Origin: Ignavibacteria bacterium
GTDB taxonomy: Bacteria; Bacteroidota; Ignavibacteria; SZUA-365
Assembly: GCA_016720835.1 (NCBI GenBank)
Contig: JADKJW010000001.1
Coordinates: forward strand, 434,001-498,000
Direction of reading: 5' to 3'
DNA length: 64,000 nucleotides
Below, in pieces: positions 27,732 to 35,282 of this stretch (its first letter is position 1; each line of letters starts with the position of its first letter). Below the pieces are notes generated by a model. The model ran no database searches. It saw only the letters and a program-made list of their open reading frames with translations, and was not told the DNA's origin. Both the position numbers and the translations under genes were made by a program.

Positions 27732-28514
27732 TCAGAAATCCCGGCGCGTGAAGAGCCGCTGCGCGATGAGAAATGGAACGCCGGCCCAGAGGAGCAGCGC
27801 GGCGAACGCGGCGGCGAGCCCGAGGCCGGTGCCGAAGAGCTGCTCGAACACCGCGCCGGTGTACCCCATCAAGGCGGACACGTCGAACTGCATCGTCAGC
27901 GCGATGCGCGCAAGATCCACCGGATTGAGAAAGGTGAACGCCAGCGCGAAGGGTTCCGCGGGGTAATCGCTGAGCGCGTAGAAGAGATACAGCACGATGC
28001 CGTCGTAGAGCAGGGAGAAGTAGAACCACAGCATCAGTGCCGCGCCGATGGCGCGCGCGCGGTCGTGGATGCCGATGGCCACGGCGAAGGCCACGGCGGT
28101 GAACACCAGCGTGAGCAGCGCGCCCGCGGCGACGAGCATCGCCGCCGAAGCGACATCCGCGCACGTCTCCGCATGCACCGCGAGGGGAATCCCGGCGCCG
28201 AGGATGTAGCAGCCCGCGAGCGCGCCGCCGACGACGATGTAGGAGCTCACGAAGATGTCGCGCCGCCGCACGGGCTGCGCCGCGAGCACCTCGTAGAATT
28301 CGCGCGCGCCATGCACGTAGATGGCGCCATACACGATGGCGATGAGCGGGAGGACGATCAGCACGATGTTCATCATCGCGACCTGCATGCCCGCGGCGGA
28401 CCCGCCGGCCTGGTACAACGTTTCGCCCAGCACCGCGAAGAACCCCGCGTGCACGTACACCCAGCGGCTGCGCAGGACGTTGCGGAGCTGCGAACGGAAC
28501 AGCATGCCGATCAT
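27732..28514 (-). CDS. nosY: NosY, ABC transporter permease of the nitrous oxide reductase maturation system
   Basis: A 260-residue membrane protein with about six hydrophobic segments (for example NIVLIVLPLIAIVYGAIYVH and VAAGALLTLVFTAVAFAVAI). It has the YEVLAAQPVRRRDIFVS loop typical of ABC-2/NosY permeases. With NosF and NosD it forms the complex that supplies sulfur for the NosZ CuZ centre. The ATG at 28514 overlaps the nosF stop (ATGA), which argues for translational coupling; the same frame open further upstream runs antisense-like through nosF and is not used. Confidence 0.9.
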   Translation of the reverse strand: MIGMLFRSQLRNVLRSRWVYVHAGFFAVLGETLYQAGGSAAGMQVAMMNIVLIVLPLIAIVYGAIYVHGAREFYEVLAAQPVRRRDIFVSSYIVVGGALAGCYILGAGIPLAVHAETCADVASAAMLVAAGALLTLVFTAVAFAVAIGIHDRARAIGAALMLWFYFSLLYDGIVLYLFYALSDYPAEPFALAFTFLNPVDLARIALTMQFDVSALMGYTGAVFEQLFGTGLGLAAAFAALLLWAGVPFLIAQRLFTRRDF

Positions 28515-29212
28515 GTTGCGCGCGCCTCCAGCAACGCGGCGATCGCGCGCTCCACTCCCGCGCCGCCCGCGAGGGCCTCGATGGGACCGTCGAAGACCGC
28601 GCGCCCTTCGAGGAGAAACACCACATGATCCGCCAGTTCCTCGATATCGCTCATGATGTGCGATGTGAACACCACCGTTTTTCCCGCCTCCTTCTCCGCG
28701 CGAACGGCATCCTTCAGTCGACGCGACATCATCGGATCGAGGCCGGATGTCGGTTCGTCGAGGATGTACACCGGGACGTCGAACATCAGCGCCATCACGG
28801 CGCAGACGCGCTGGCGTGTTCCGCCCGACAGGTCCTTCAGGCGCTTGGAGGACTGCGATGACAGTTCGAAACGCTCGAGCATCGCGTCGAGTCGCGCGGC
28901 CGGCGCGGCGCGGAGACCCTCGATCATCGTCAGAAATTCCGCGACCGTGAGATTCTCCGGGAAGCGGCCGATCTGCGGCATGTAGCCGATGCCGTTGCGG
29001 AAGGCATGCGCGCCATTGACGCGATGTCCGTCCCAGCAGACGGTTCCCGTGTCCGGCCGCGCGAGCCCGAGCATGATCTTGAGCGCCGTGGTCTTGCCCG
29101 CCCCGTTCGGACCGAGGAGGGCGGTGGTTCCGCCCTGCGGAAACGCGATCGACACGCCGTCCAACGCGCGGAATTTTCCGTAGGATTTCGTGATGGCGTC
29201 GAGCGTGATCAC
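28511..29212 (-). CDS. nosF: NosF, ABC transporter ATPase of nitrous oxide reductase maturation
   Basis: A 233-residue ATPase with all ABC motifs: Walker A LLGPNGAGKTTALK (about 32-45), Q-loop MPQIGRFPENL, signature LSGGTRQRV and Walker B VYILDEPTSGLDP, with the H-loop in FTSHIMSD. It energises NosY in the periplasmic assembly of the copper-sulfide cluster of NosZ. The start overlaps the nosD stop (ATGA) and its stop overlaps the nosY start. Confidence 0.95.
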   Translation of the reverse strand: MITLDAITKSYGKFRALDGVSIAFPQGGTTALLGPNGAGKTTALKIMLGLARPDTGTVCWDGHRVNGAHAFRNGIGYMPQIGRFPENLTVAEFLTMIEGLRAAPAARLDAMLERFELSSQSSKRLKDLSGGTRQRVCAVMALMFDVPVYILDEPTSGLDPMMSRRLKDAVRAEKEAGKTVVFTSHIMSDIEELADHVVFLLEGRAVFDGPIEALAGGAGVERAIAALLEARAT

Positions 29213-30486
29213 GGACGTCTCCCGCGGGGCGGCTGCATGAGCGGTCTGGCGTCCGACAGCGCGATGGGTGTGATGGTCGGCAGCACGCGCTCGGTGACAT
29301 CGAGCAGGCCGACGATGAAGCTGTTCAGCAACACGATGGCAGGCGGATTCTTCGCGACGATGTAGGAGAAGACCCTGACCGGCCGGTACGGGACGTCCCC
29401 GATGCCGTCGCGATCGAGATCATACCCGCGATACGCCTCCCAGTGATTCTCCCGGAAGGCGCTCGAACTGCTCGTGCTGTTGGTCGACACGTCGAAGGTG
29501 TTCCGAAGGAAGGCGTTGCGCGTGAACGTGTTGTCGGTACAATTCGCCATCAGACGCACGGCCCAGCCGTTGCCGCGGAACACATTGTCGCGCACGAGGA
29601 TGCGCGCCCCGCCTTCGGCGTAGAGGCCGGTGGTGTTGCCCTCGAAGAGGTTGTCCTCGATCTCCGAGTCGGTGATTTCCTTCAGCAGCAACCCGTACGC
29701 GGCGCCGCCCCAGTTGCGCGAGAACACGTTCCCCCGCATGTGGACCCGGTGCGTGTACATCACCGCAACCCCGGATCCGTTCCGCGTGAACACGTTTCGC
29801 TCGTAGGTGTTGTCATCCGAGAACATGAAGTGCAGCCCGTATCGCACGTTGCCGATGCTGGTGTTCCCGATGACGAACGTGTGCTTCGTGAATTCGAGAT
29901 AGATGCCGTCGCGATGCCCCTCGATGCGGTTGTTCTCGATCAGCAATGAATCGCCGCTCCACGAGTGAATGCCGTTGCCCGACGAGGATTCGTTCGTCGC
30001 GCGCCGCGTGATCACGCAATCGCGAATCGTGCAGCGCGCGCTCTTTGAGAGATACAGTCCGAAGAACGCGTCGCGCACCGTCACCCGCTCGATGATGCAG
30101 TCGCGGACGCCGACGAGCTTGATCGCCGCGCGATCCTCGATGTCGCTGCGCCCGGTTTCGCCGACGGCGAGATCGCGGATCGAAACGCCGTTCGCGCGCA
30201 CGATGAATACCCCGCCGCGCCCCCGAGCCGTCACCATGGGATTTCCCTCGCCGCGGATGGTCACCCGGCACAGCACATCCAGACCTCCCTCCTCGTATCT
30301 GCCTGCGGCGATGACGATGTCGTCACCGGGCGCCGCAAGGCGCAGCGCGGCAGCGACGGACGGCACCGCGCCACCCCTGTCGACGCGGATGGTCCGCGCG
30401 GCGCATGTCGCCTGCGCAGCGAAACACAGGATCGCACTCGCCAGCATCCAGCGCGCGAAGAAACCGGGCAGCGGAAATGCCTTCAC
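29209..30486 (-). CDS. nosD: NosD, periplasmic nitrous oxide reductase maturation protein
   Basis: A 425-residue secreted right-handed beta-helix protein with repeated parallel-helix rungs (for example NGIHSWSGDSLLIENNRIEG and HRDGIYLEFTKHTFVIGNTS) and the NosD C-terminal signature NHWEAYRGYDLDRDGIGDVP. It works with NosF and NosY in CuZ assembly. The proposed start is GTG at 30486, two bases after the nosL stop, giving a signal peptide (LPGFFARWMLASAILCFAAQATCA). An ATG at 30447 inside the signal is the alternative. Upstream codons in the same frame run through nosL. Confidence 0.92.
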   Translation of the reverse strand: MKAFPLPGFFARWMLASAILCFAAQATCAARTIRVDRGGAVPSVAAALRLAAPGDDIVIAAGRYEEGGLDVLCRVTIRGEGNPMVTARGRGGVFIVRANGVSIRDLAVGETGRSDIEDRAAIKLVGVRDCIIERVTVRDAFFGLYLSKSARCTIRDCVITRRATNESSSGNGIHSWSGDSLLIENNRIEGHRDGIYLEFTKHTFVIGNTSIGNVRYGLHFMFSDDNTYERNVFTRNGSGVAVMYTHRVHMRGNVFSRNWGGAAYGLLLKEITDSEIEDNLFEGNTTGLYAEGGARILVRDNVFRGNGWAVRLMANCTDNTFTRNAFLRNTFDVSTNSTSSSSAFRENHWEAYRGYDLDRDGIGDVPYRPVRVFSYIVAKNPPAIVLLNSFIVGLLDVTERVLPTITPIALSDARPLMQPPRGRRP

Positions 30487-30487
30487 G

Positions 30488-31555
30488 TCAATGCACCCAT
30501 TCCTTCGCCACGAGGAGGCGCAGTCCGATCCATCGGTAGGATTTCCCGCCGAGGCGCGCGCGATGCTGCTCGCAGACAGCCTGCTTCTCGAACGCCGCGA
30601 GATGCATTCCCATTGGACTCGGGATCGAATCGCTCTGGAGAAACCAGGCCTTTTCGCCATCGATCATCGTCCCGGGCCGTGAGAAATCCATGGTCCACAC
30701 GCTCGCGACGTCTTCGGCATCGAAGTCATCTCCGTCGATGAAGGCCGCGGCGCATTCGATCGCATCGAACGTGAACATCTTGCCCTTCTTCGAGACGAGC
30801 TCGCTCGCGAAGCGGCGGTCGCTGATCGTCATCGCGCAGTGCGCGCAGGTTTCCTTGTCGAAGGCGATTTCGCGGGGACCGGACCGGCAACCCGCGATCA
30901 GCGCGAGACCCGCGAGCAGCACGATCACGACGGGGACGTCCGGTACACGCGCATGCGCACGAGACCCGGCTTCACCTCTGCTTCTGCGCGACTTTCGAGA
31001 CAGCACCCACGCCGCGGCGCCCAGCAGGGCCGACACGGCCGCGACGATGCCGCCCGGTCCGGGATAGGAGGACGCCGTGAAATTCAGGATCTGCTCGGTG
31101 CCGAACAGTGGCGGCTGATACGACATGCCCGGGATTTTGATGATGGCCCGCGGATCGAGATCGTGTCCGTAGTGGTACTCCCACATGTAAAAATCGTAGA
31201 GCCCCGCGACGCCGAGGAGCGCGAAGGCGATCAGCCAGAGCAGCATCAGCATCCGGTTGCCCGTGAAGCCGGCGAGCAGGCCGAACGCGATCAGTCCCGC
31301 GACGATGAACGGCATCGCCCGGAGTTCCGGGATGGAATCAGGTTCGATGCGTTTCATGCCGATGTAGTGATTCAGGCCGTTGATGCTCTCGAGATCGTGC
31401 TGCTTCGCGCCGACGACTTTCCCGATGTGTATGTCCATGCCGATCCCCTCCGGATACTGCGGCGCTTCGAGCGAGATCTGCCAGAGAGGAAGGACGTACA
31501 ATCCCGCGAGCAGAACTGCCGCGGCAATCATCAGGATCCGGGGTATTGTGACCAT
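30488..31555 (-). CDS. nosL: NosL copper chaperone fused to an N-terminal multispan membrane domain
   Basis: The 355-residue product has two parts. Residues 1-200 form a membrane domain with about four spans (ILMIAAAVLLAGLYVLPLWQ, PFIVAGLIAFGLLAGF, a following span near 107-122 and one near 170-187) and a PQYPEGIGM/GLNHYIGM loop, as in the separate membrane protein found beside nosL in clade II clusters. After a short basic linker a second export-like segment (VVIVLLAGLALIAGCRSG) leads into the NosL domain: KETCAHCAMTISDRRFASEL, KGKMFTFDAIECAAAFI and WTMDF. NosL carries Cu(I) to NosZ. The cysteine in LIAGC resembles a lipobox, so the NosL half may be processed or anchored separately. Confidence 0.88.
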   Translation of the reverse strand: MVTIPRILMIAAAVLLAGLYVLPLWQISLEAPQYPEGIGMDIHIGKVVGAKQHDLESINGLNHYIGMKRIEPDSIPELRAMPFIVAGLIAFGLLAGFTGNRMLMLLWLIAFALLGVAGLYDFYMWEYHYGHDLDPRAIIKIPGMSYQPPLFGTEQILNFTASSYPGPGGIVAAVSALLGAAAWVLSRKSRRSRGEAGSRAHARVPDVPVVIVLLAGLALIAGCRSGPREIAFDKETCAHCAMTISDRRFASELVSKKGKMFTFDAIECAAAFIDGDDFDAEDVASVWTMDFSRPGTMIDGEKAWFLQSDSIPSPMGMHLAAFEKQAVCEQHRARLGGKSYRWIGLRLLVAKEWVH

Positions 31556-31588
31556 GGGGTGCTCCGTTGTCGCGCTCCGTGCGGTGCC

Positions 31589-31625
31589 GCGGGACGGCGG
31601 CGCGGCGCGATCGCCGCCGTCCCGC
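31589..31625 (-). promoter_or_regulatory. Strong intercistronic hairpin between nosZ and nosL
   Basis: A perfect 14-bp GC-rich stem (31589-31602 with 31612-31625, loop of 9 bases) lies in the 76-base gap between the nosZ stop and the nosL start. No T-run follows it, so it is more likely a processing or stabilising structure than a full terminator. Confidence 0.6.
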
Positions 31626-31631
31626 CGCGCG

Positions 31632-33596
31632 CTAGTTCTGTTGTTTCAAACCATTGGACGTCAACTTCACCGAAGAGCCCGCGGGCGAAACGCGGACGTA
31701 TCCCTGCATCTCCTGATGCAGCGCCGAGCAGAAATCGGAGCAGTACATCGGAAATACTCCGGCCTGCAGGGGCGTCCACCGCGCCGTGCACGTTTCACCG
31801 GGCATGATCAGCAGTTCGGAGGTCGCCGCGCCCTTGATCGCGAAGCCGTGCGGGACGTCCCAGTCCTGCTCGAGGTTCGTGACGTGGAAGAAGACGACGT
31901 CTCCGACTTTCACTCCCTCGATCATGTCGGGCTTGAAGTGCGAGCGGATGGTGGTCATCCACACGTGCACCTCGTTGCCCTTCCGTTCCACGCGCGTGTC
32001 CTGCTCGCCCATCGAGACGTACGGATGCCTGTTTTCGGTGATCGGAAAAAACCGCACGGACTTGTCGCGGATGATGCTCGCCGGAATGGCCTGGGCGTAA
32101 TGCGGTTCTCCGATGGTCGGGAAATCGCTGAGGAGTTTCATGCGGTCGCCTGTGATGTCATAGAGCTGCGCGGACTGCGTGAGTTCCGGTCCGGTCGGTA
32201 GATAGCGATCCTTGGTGATCTTGTTCAGGGCGACGACGTACTTGCCCCAGGGTTTCTTCGAATCCCCGCCGGGAATCATCAGGTGACCGATCGAGTAGTA
32301 GGTCGGGACGCGGTCGAGCACGGTGAAGTCCTTCAGGCTCCACTTCACGATTTCGGAGGACACGAACATCGACGTGTACGCGTTGCCTTCGCCGTCGAAC
32401 TCCGTATGCAGGGGCCCGAGTCCCGGCTTCTGCACTTCGCCCGCGATCACGGCGTCGTACTTCATCACGGGCAGTCCGTCGATCTCGCCGTCGAAGGCTT
32501 TCTCCTCGATCGCCTTCCGCAGCTTGCTGAACGAAAACACGGGAATCACCGCTGCCAGCTTGCCGCCGGCGACGATGAATTCGCCCGTCGGATCCACGTC
32601 GCACCCGTGCGGAGATTTGGGCGCCGGGATGAGGTACACCATGCCGGGGCAGTCCGCGGGATTGAGGACCTTCACCTTGTCGAGCATGACGCTCGTCGCG
32701 CTGTGCGTCTTGTCGCTGTAGGTATTGTGTGCGTAGCGTGCCGGCATCTCCTTCGCCTTGCCCTGCGCGAGGTATTCCTCCGCCTTCTTCCAGTTGATCG
32801 CGGCGATGTAATCCTTGTCGTTCTGGCTGGCCTCGACCTCGAGCATCGAGTTGGCCTTCTCGCTGTTGTAGCAGGAGAAGAACATCCATCCGTGCGAGTT
32901 GTCCTTGCCCGCATGCGCGAGATCATAGTCGAAGCCCGGCATGAGAATCTGGAAGGCGATGGACATGCCCCCCGACGCCGGATCGATCTTCACGAAGCTG
33001 AGCGTCCCCTTGAAGTTCTCCTTGTAGCTCGCGATCGGAACGTCCTGCTTGTCGAACATCGGGATGCTGAAGCGCGTCCCGGCGACCACGTACTCCGTAT
33101 TCATGGTGGTGAACGGCGACGCATGGTTGCCCGCGCTGTTCGGCAGTTCGAGGATCTCCGCGGTGCGGAACGTCGTCAGGTCGATGCGCGCGAGCCGCGG
33201 CGTGTTGTTTCCGTTGATGAAAATCCAGCGGCCGTCCGGGATGCCGTCGGTCTGCGAGAGTTCCGGGTGATGGGCATCGTCCCATGGAATGAATCCGTGC
33301 GACGTGTTGAGCATGGGGACGGTTTCCTCGGTGTATCCCCAGCCTTTTTCAGGGTCCTGCGAGAACACCGGGATGACGCGGAACAAGCGGCCGCTCGGCA
33401 GGCCGTACACGGACATCTGCCCGCTGAAACCGCCGGACATGAAGGCGTAGAATTCGTCGTATTCGCCGGGCGCCACGTACACGGCCTCGGCGGCGCCGCT
33501 CGCGACGGATGCATTCTTTTTCGATGTGCAACCGCCGGCGAGTGCGAGAACAACGGCGAGAAGGAGAACAGTTGAATACGGTGCGCGAGTCGTCAT
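31632..33596 (-). CDS. nosZ: Sec-dependent (clade II) nitrous oxide reductase NosZ, lipoprotein
   Basis: A 654-residue enzyme reducing N2O to N2 outside the cytoplasm. The ATG at 33596 has GGAG eight bases upstream. The export signal is Sec-type with lipobox LAGGC (cysteine 23) and has no twin-arginine motif, which is characteristic of clade II enzymes. The beta-propeller carries the CuZ histidine contexts (DAHHPE, NHASPF, DNSHGW, PHGCDVDP, GPLHTEFDG, YSIGHLMIPGGD, GEPHYAQA). The C-terminal cupredoxin has VPHGFAI and the CuA motif CSDFCSALHQEM (619-630). All ligands appear to be present, so the enzyme should be active. The gene before it encodes a cytochrome c lipoprotein, and the maturation genes follow. 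Confidence 0.97.
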   Translation of the reverse strand: MTTRAPYSTVLLLAVVLALAGGCTSKKNASVASGAAEAVYVAPGEYDEFYAFMSGGFSGQMSVYGLPSGRLFRVIPVFSQDPEKGWGYTEETVPMLNTSHGFIPWDDAHHPELSQTDGIPDGRWIFINGNNTPRLARIDLTTFRTAEILELPNSAGNHASPFTTMNTEYVVAGTRFSIPMFDKQDVPIASYKENFKGTLSFVKIDPASGGMSIAFQILMPGFDYDLAHAGKDNSHGWMFFSCYNSEKANSMLEVEASQNDKDYIAAINWKKAEEYLAQGKAKEMPARYAHNTYSDKTHSATSVMLDKVKVLNPADCPGMVYLIPAPKSPHGCDVDPTGEFIVAGGKLAAVIPVFSFSKLRKAIEEKAFDGEIDGLPVMKYDAVIAGEVQKPGLGPLHTEFDGEGNAYTSMFVSSEIVKWSLKDFTVLDRVPTYYSIGHLMIPGGDSKKPWGKYVVALNKITKDRYLPTGPELTQSAQLYDITGDRMKLLSDFPTIGEPHYAQAIPASIIRDKSVRFFPITENRHPYVSMGEQDTRVERKGNEVHVWMTTIRSHFKPDMIEGVKVGDVVFFHVTNLEQDWDVPHGFAIKGAATSELLIMPGETCTARWTPLQAGVFPMYCSDFCSALHQEMQGYVRVSPAGSSVKLTSNGLKQQN

Positions 33597-33663
33597 GTTC
33601 ACATCTCCGGACAGTGGGCGTGGTTGGTATGATGGTGTTGCGGTTTCAGATCGGAAGTGGAGG

Positions 33664-34104
33664 TCAGCGGGATTGCCCGATATCGCGGAGGTGTTCGAGC
33701 ACATTCCTGGCATCGGTTTCATTCACGTTCGTATTGGGCATTTTTGTCAGATAGACCTGGAGCAGACATCGCGCGGTGTCGTCCTTCTGTATCATGGTTT
33801 CGGTGTCGAGAATCATGTTCATGATGTACACCGGTGTTCGCCGCTTCGTGACGGCTCCGAGAGCCGGTCCGACATAGCGTTCGTCGTATTTATGACAGGC
33901 CTTGCAGATCACCCCGAAGATTTTTTCACCCTTCTTCGCCATTTCGGGGTTCACGGTGGGGTCGATCTGGACTTCTTTGATCTTGCCGTACACTGCCGGC
34001 GTGGCAGCTTCCTCTCCCTCCTCCTTCTCTTCGGAATTTCCGCAGGCACTTATTCCGGTTAATGCGGAAATGCAGAGCGCGATCAGGAACAAGCCGTGTT
34101 TCAT
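33664..34104 (-). CDS. Cytochrome c lipoprotein, first gene of the nos operon
   Basis: A 146-residue lipoprotein (signal MKHGLFLIALCISALTGISAC) with one class I heme c site, CKACHK, and a probable axial methionine in LTKMPNTNV. A poly-glutamate stretch (EEKEEGEEAA) follows the lipid cysteine and forms a flexible tether. The ATG at 34104 has a strong AAGGAGG site. It leads the cluster, 67 bases before nosZ, and is the natural electron donor candidate to CuA, which is inference from position and type. Other clade II partners such as NosB or a Rieske protein are not in the window. Confidence 0.92.
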   Translation of the reverse strand: MKHGLFLIALCISALTGISACGNSEEKEEGEEAATPAVYGKIKEVQIDPTVNPEMAKKGEKIFGVICKACHKYDERYVGPALGAVTKRRTPVYIMNMILDTETMIQKDDTARCLLQVYLTKMPNTNVNETDARNVLEHLRDIGQSR

Positions 34105-34164
34105 GTATTCCTCCTTCAGTTTGAGAATTGCGTGATTGGCAGAAGAATGAGCAAAAACTCGCAC

Positions 34165-34189
34165 GTAGATAATCGAGTCTTTTATCTAC
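34165..34189 (-). promoter_or_regulatory. Perfect inverted repeat, candidate operator upstream of the nos operon
   Basis: GTAGATAA (34165-34172) and TTATCTAC (34182-34189) form an 8-bp perfect dyad with a 9-base centre, 60 bases before the cytochrome c start. Its spacing and AT-rich half-sites resemble operators of dimeric regulators such as the Rrf2/NsrR family. On the minus strand TTGATT and TATCTA overlap it at an 18-base spacing, so it could cover the promoter. No regulator gene is present in the cluster. Confidence 0.5.
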
Positions 34190-34363
34190 AATCAAACTAC
34201 AGCATCCCTTCGAAAAAGTCAAGCCCGATTTCGAGATTGCTTCTTCTCCCGCCCGGTGTAACCTCCTTCAGACTCACGCTGTCATTCCGCTTGGCCCTTC
34301 CTTTGGTTTTTCTGCAGCTTGTATCCGAATTTTCCGCCAAATACCCCCGAACAGGAGTTATTC

Positions 34364-35281
34364 ATGAAACTGGCTTCCGTCGTTGTTTCCATGCTGATCG
34401 CCGCAGCGGTCATGCAGGCCTCTCCCGGCGAGCGCTCTGCTCCCGCGCGCACCCTCCTTCCACCGACCTTCTCCGTCGCTCCTGCAAGTCTCAACTTCGG
34501 TGATGTGAACACGGGTTCGAACAAGATGGACAGTCTTGTCGTGACCAACACCGGCACATCGACGATGACGATCATCAGCACCAGCAGCACGAACACGCAG
34601 TTCACGCTGACCCCGCAAACCGGATCCATCGCTGCCGCCGCCTCGAAAACGTTCTACGTCACCTTTACGCCGACCAGCGCGGGCACAAAGACCGCCGGCA
34701 TCGTATTCCGCACCAATGCGACACCGAACCGCGATACCGTCGCGGTGACCGGCAACGGCGTGGGCGCGACGCTCGAACCGCTTTTTTCCGTCGCGCCTGG
34801 CAGCCTTGCGCTCGGTGACGTGCCCACCGGATCGACAAAGACGGACAGCGTCTTCGTGACGAACACCGGCACCCTGTCGCTGGTGCTCAGCCAGGTCTAC
34901 GTCAGCAGCGGCTTTACCGTCTCTCCCGCCTCGGCGACACTTGCGCCGTCCGCATCACGGAAATTCACCCTGAGCTTCGCTCCCATCGCCCCGGGTGCCA
35001 GAAGCGGTTTCATGTACTTCAACCACAACGCCACGAACAAAAAGGATTCCATCCCGATATCGGCGAACGCCGTGGGTGACACCGCGAGACCCGCTTTTTC
35101 GGTCGCGCCGTCCAGCCTCGCGTTCGGCGACGTCGCGACAGGCAGCAGCAAGACCGACAGCCTTTTCGTCACCAACACCGGAAAGTTGAATCTCACGATC
35201 AGCTCGATCCAGTCGAACAGTGCGCGATTCACCATCACTCCCGGCAACGCCACCATCGCCCCCGCAGCGACGCGAAAGTAG
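34364..35281 (+). pseudogene. 5' part of a broken choice-of-anchor D repeat protein
   Basis: The first 305 codons of an interrupted gene. The ATG at 34364 follows AGGAG, and the product opens with a signal peptide (MKLASVVVSMLIAAAVMQA). It holds almost three ASH/choice-of-anchor-D-like beta-sandwich repeats of about 104 residues. Each begins with a phrase like SVAPASLNFGDVNTGS and continues through DSLVVTNTGT to VTGNG. The third repeat stops after TITPGNATIAPAATRK at the TAG at 35279-35281. Similar repeats resume at once in another frame. The truncated product would be exported but would lack the T9SS tail. Confidence 0.75.
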
Positions 35282-35282
35282 C

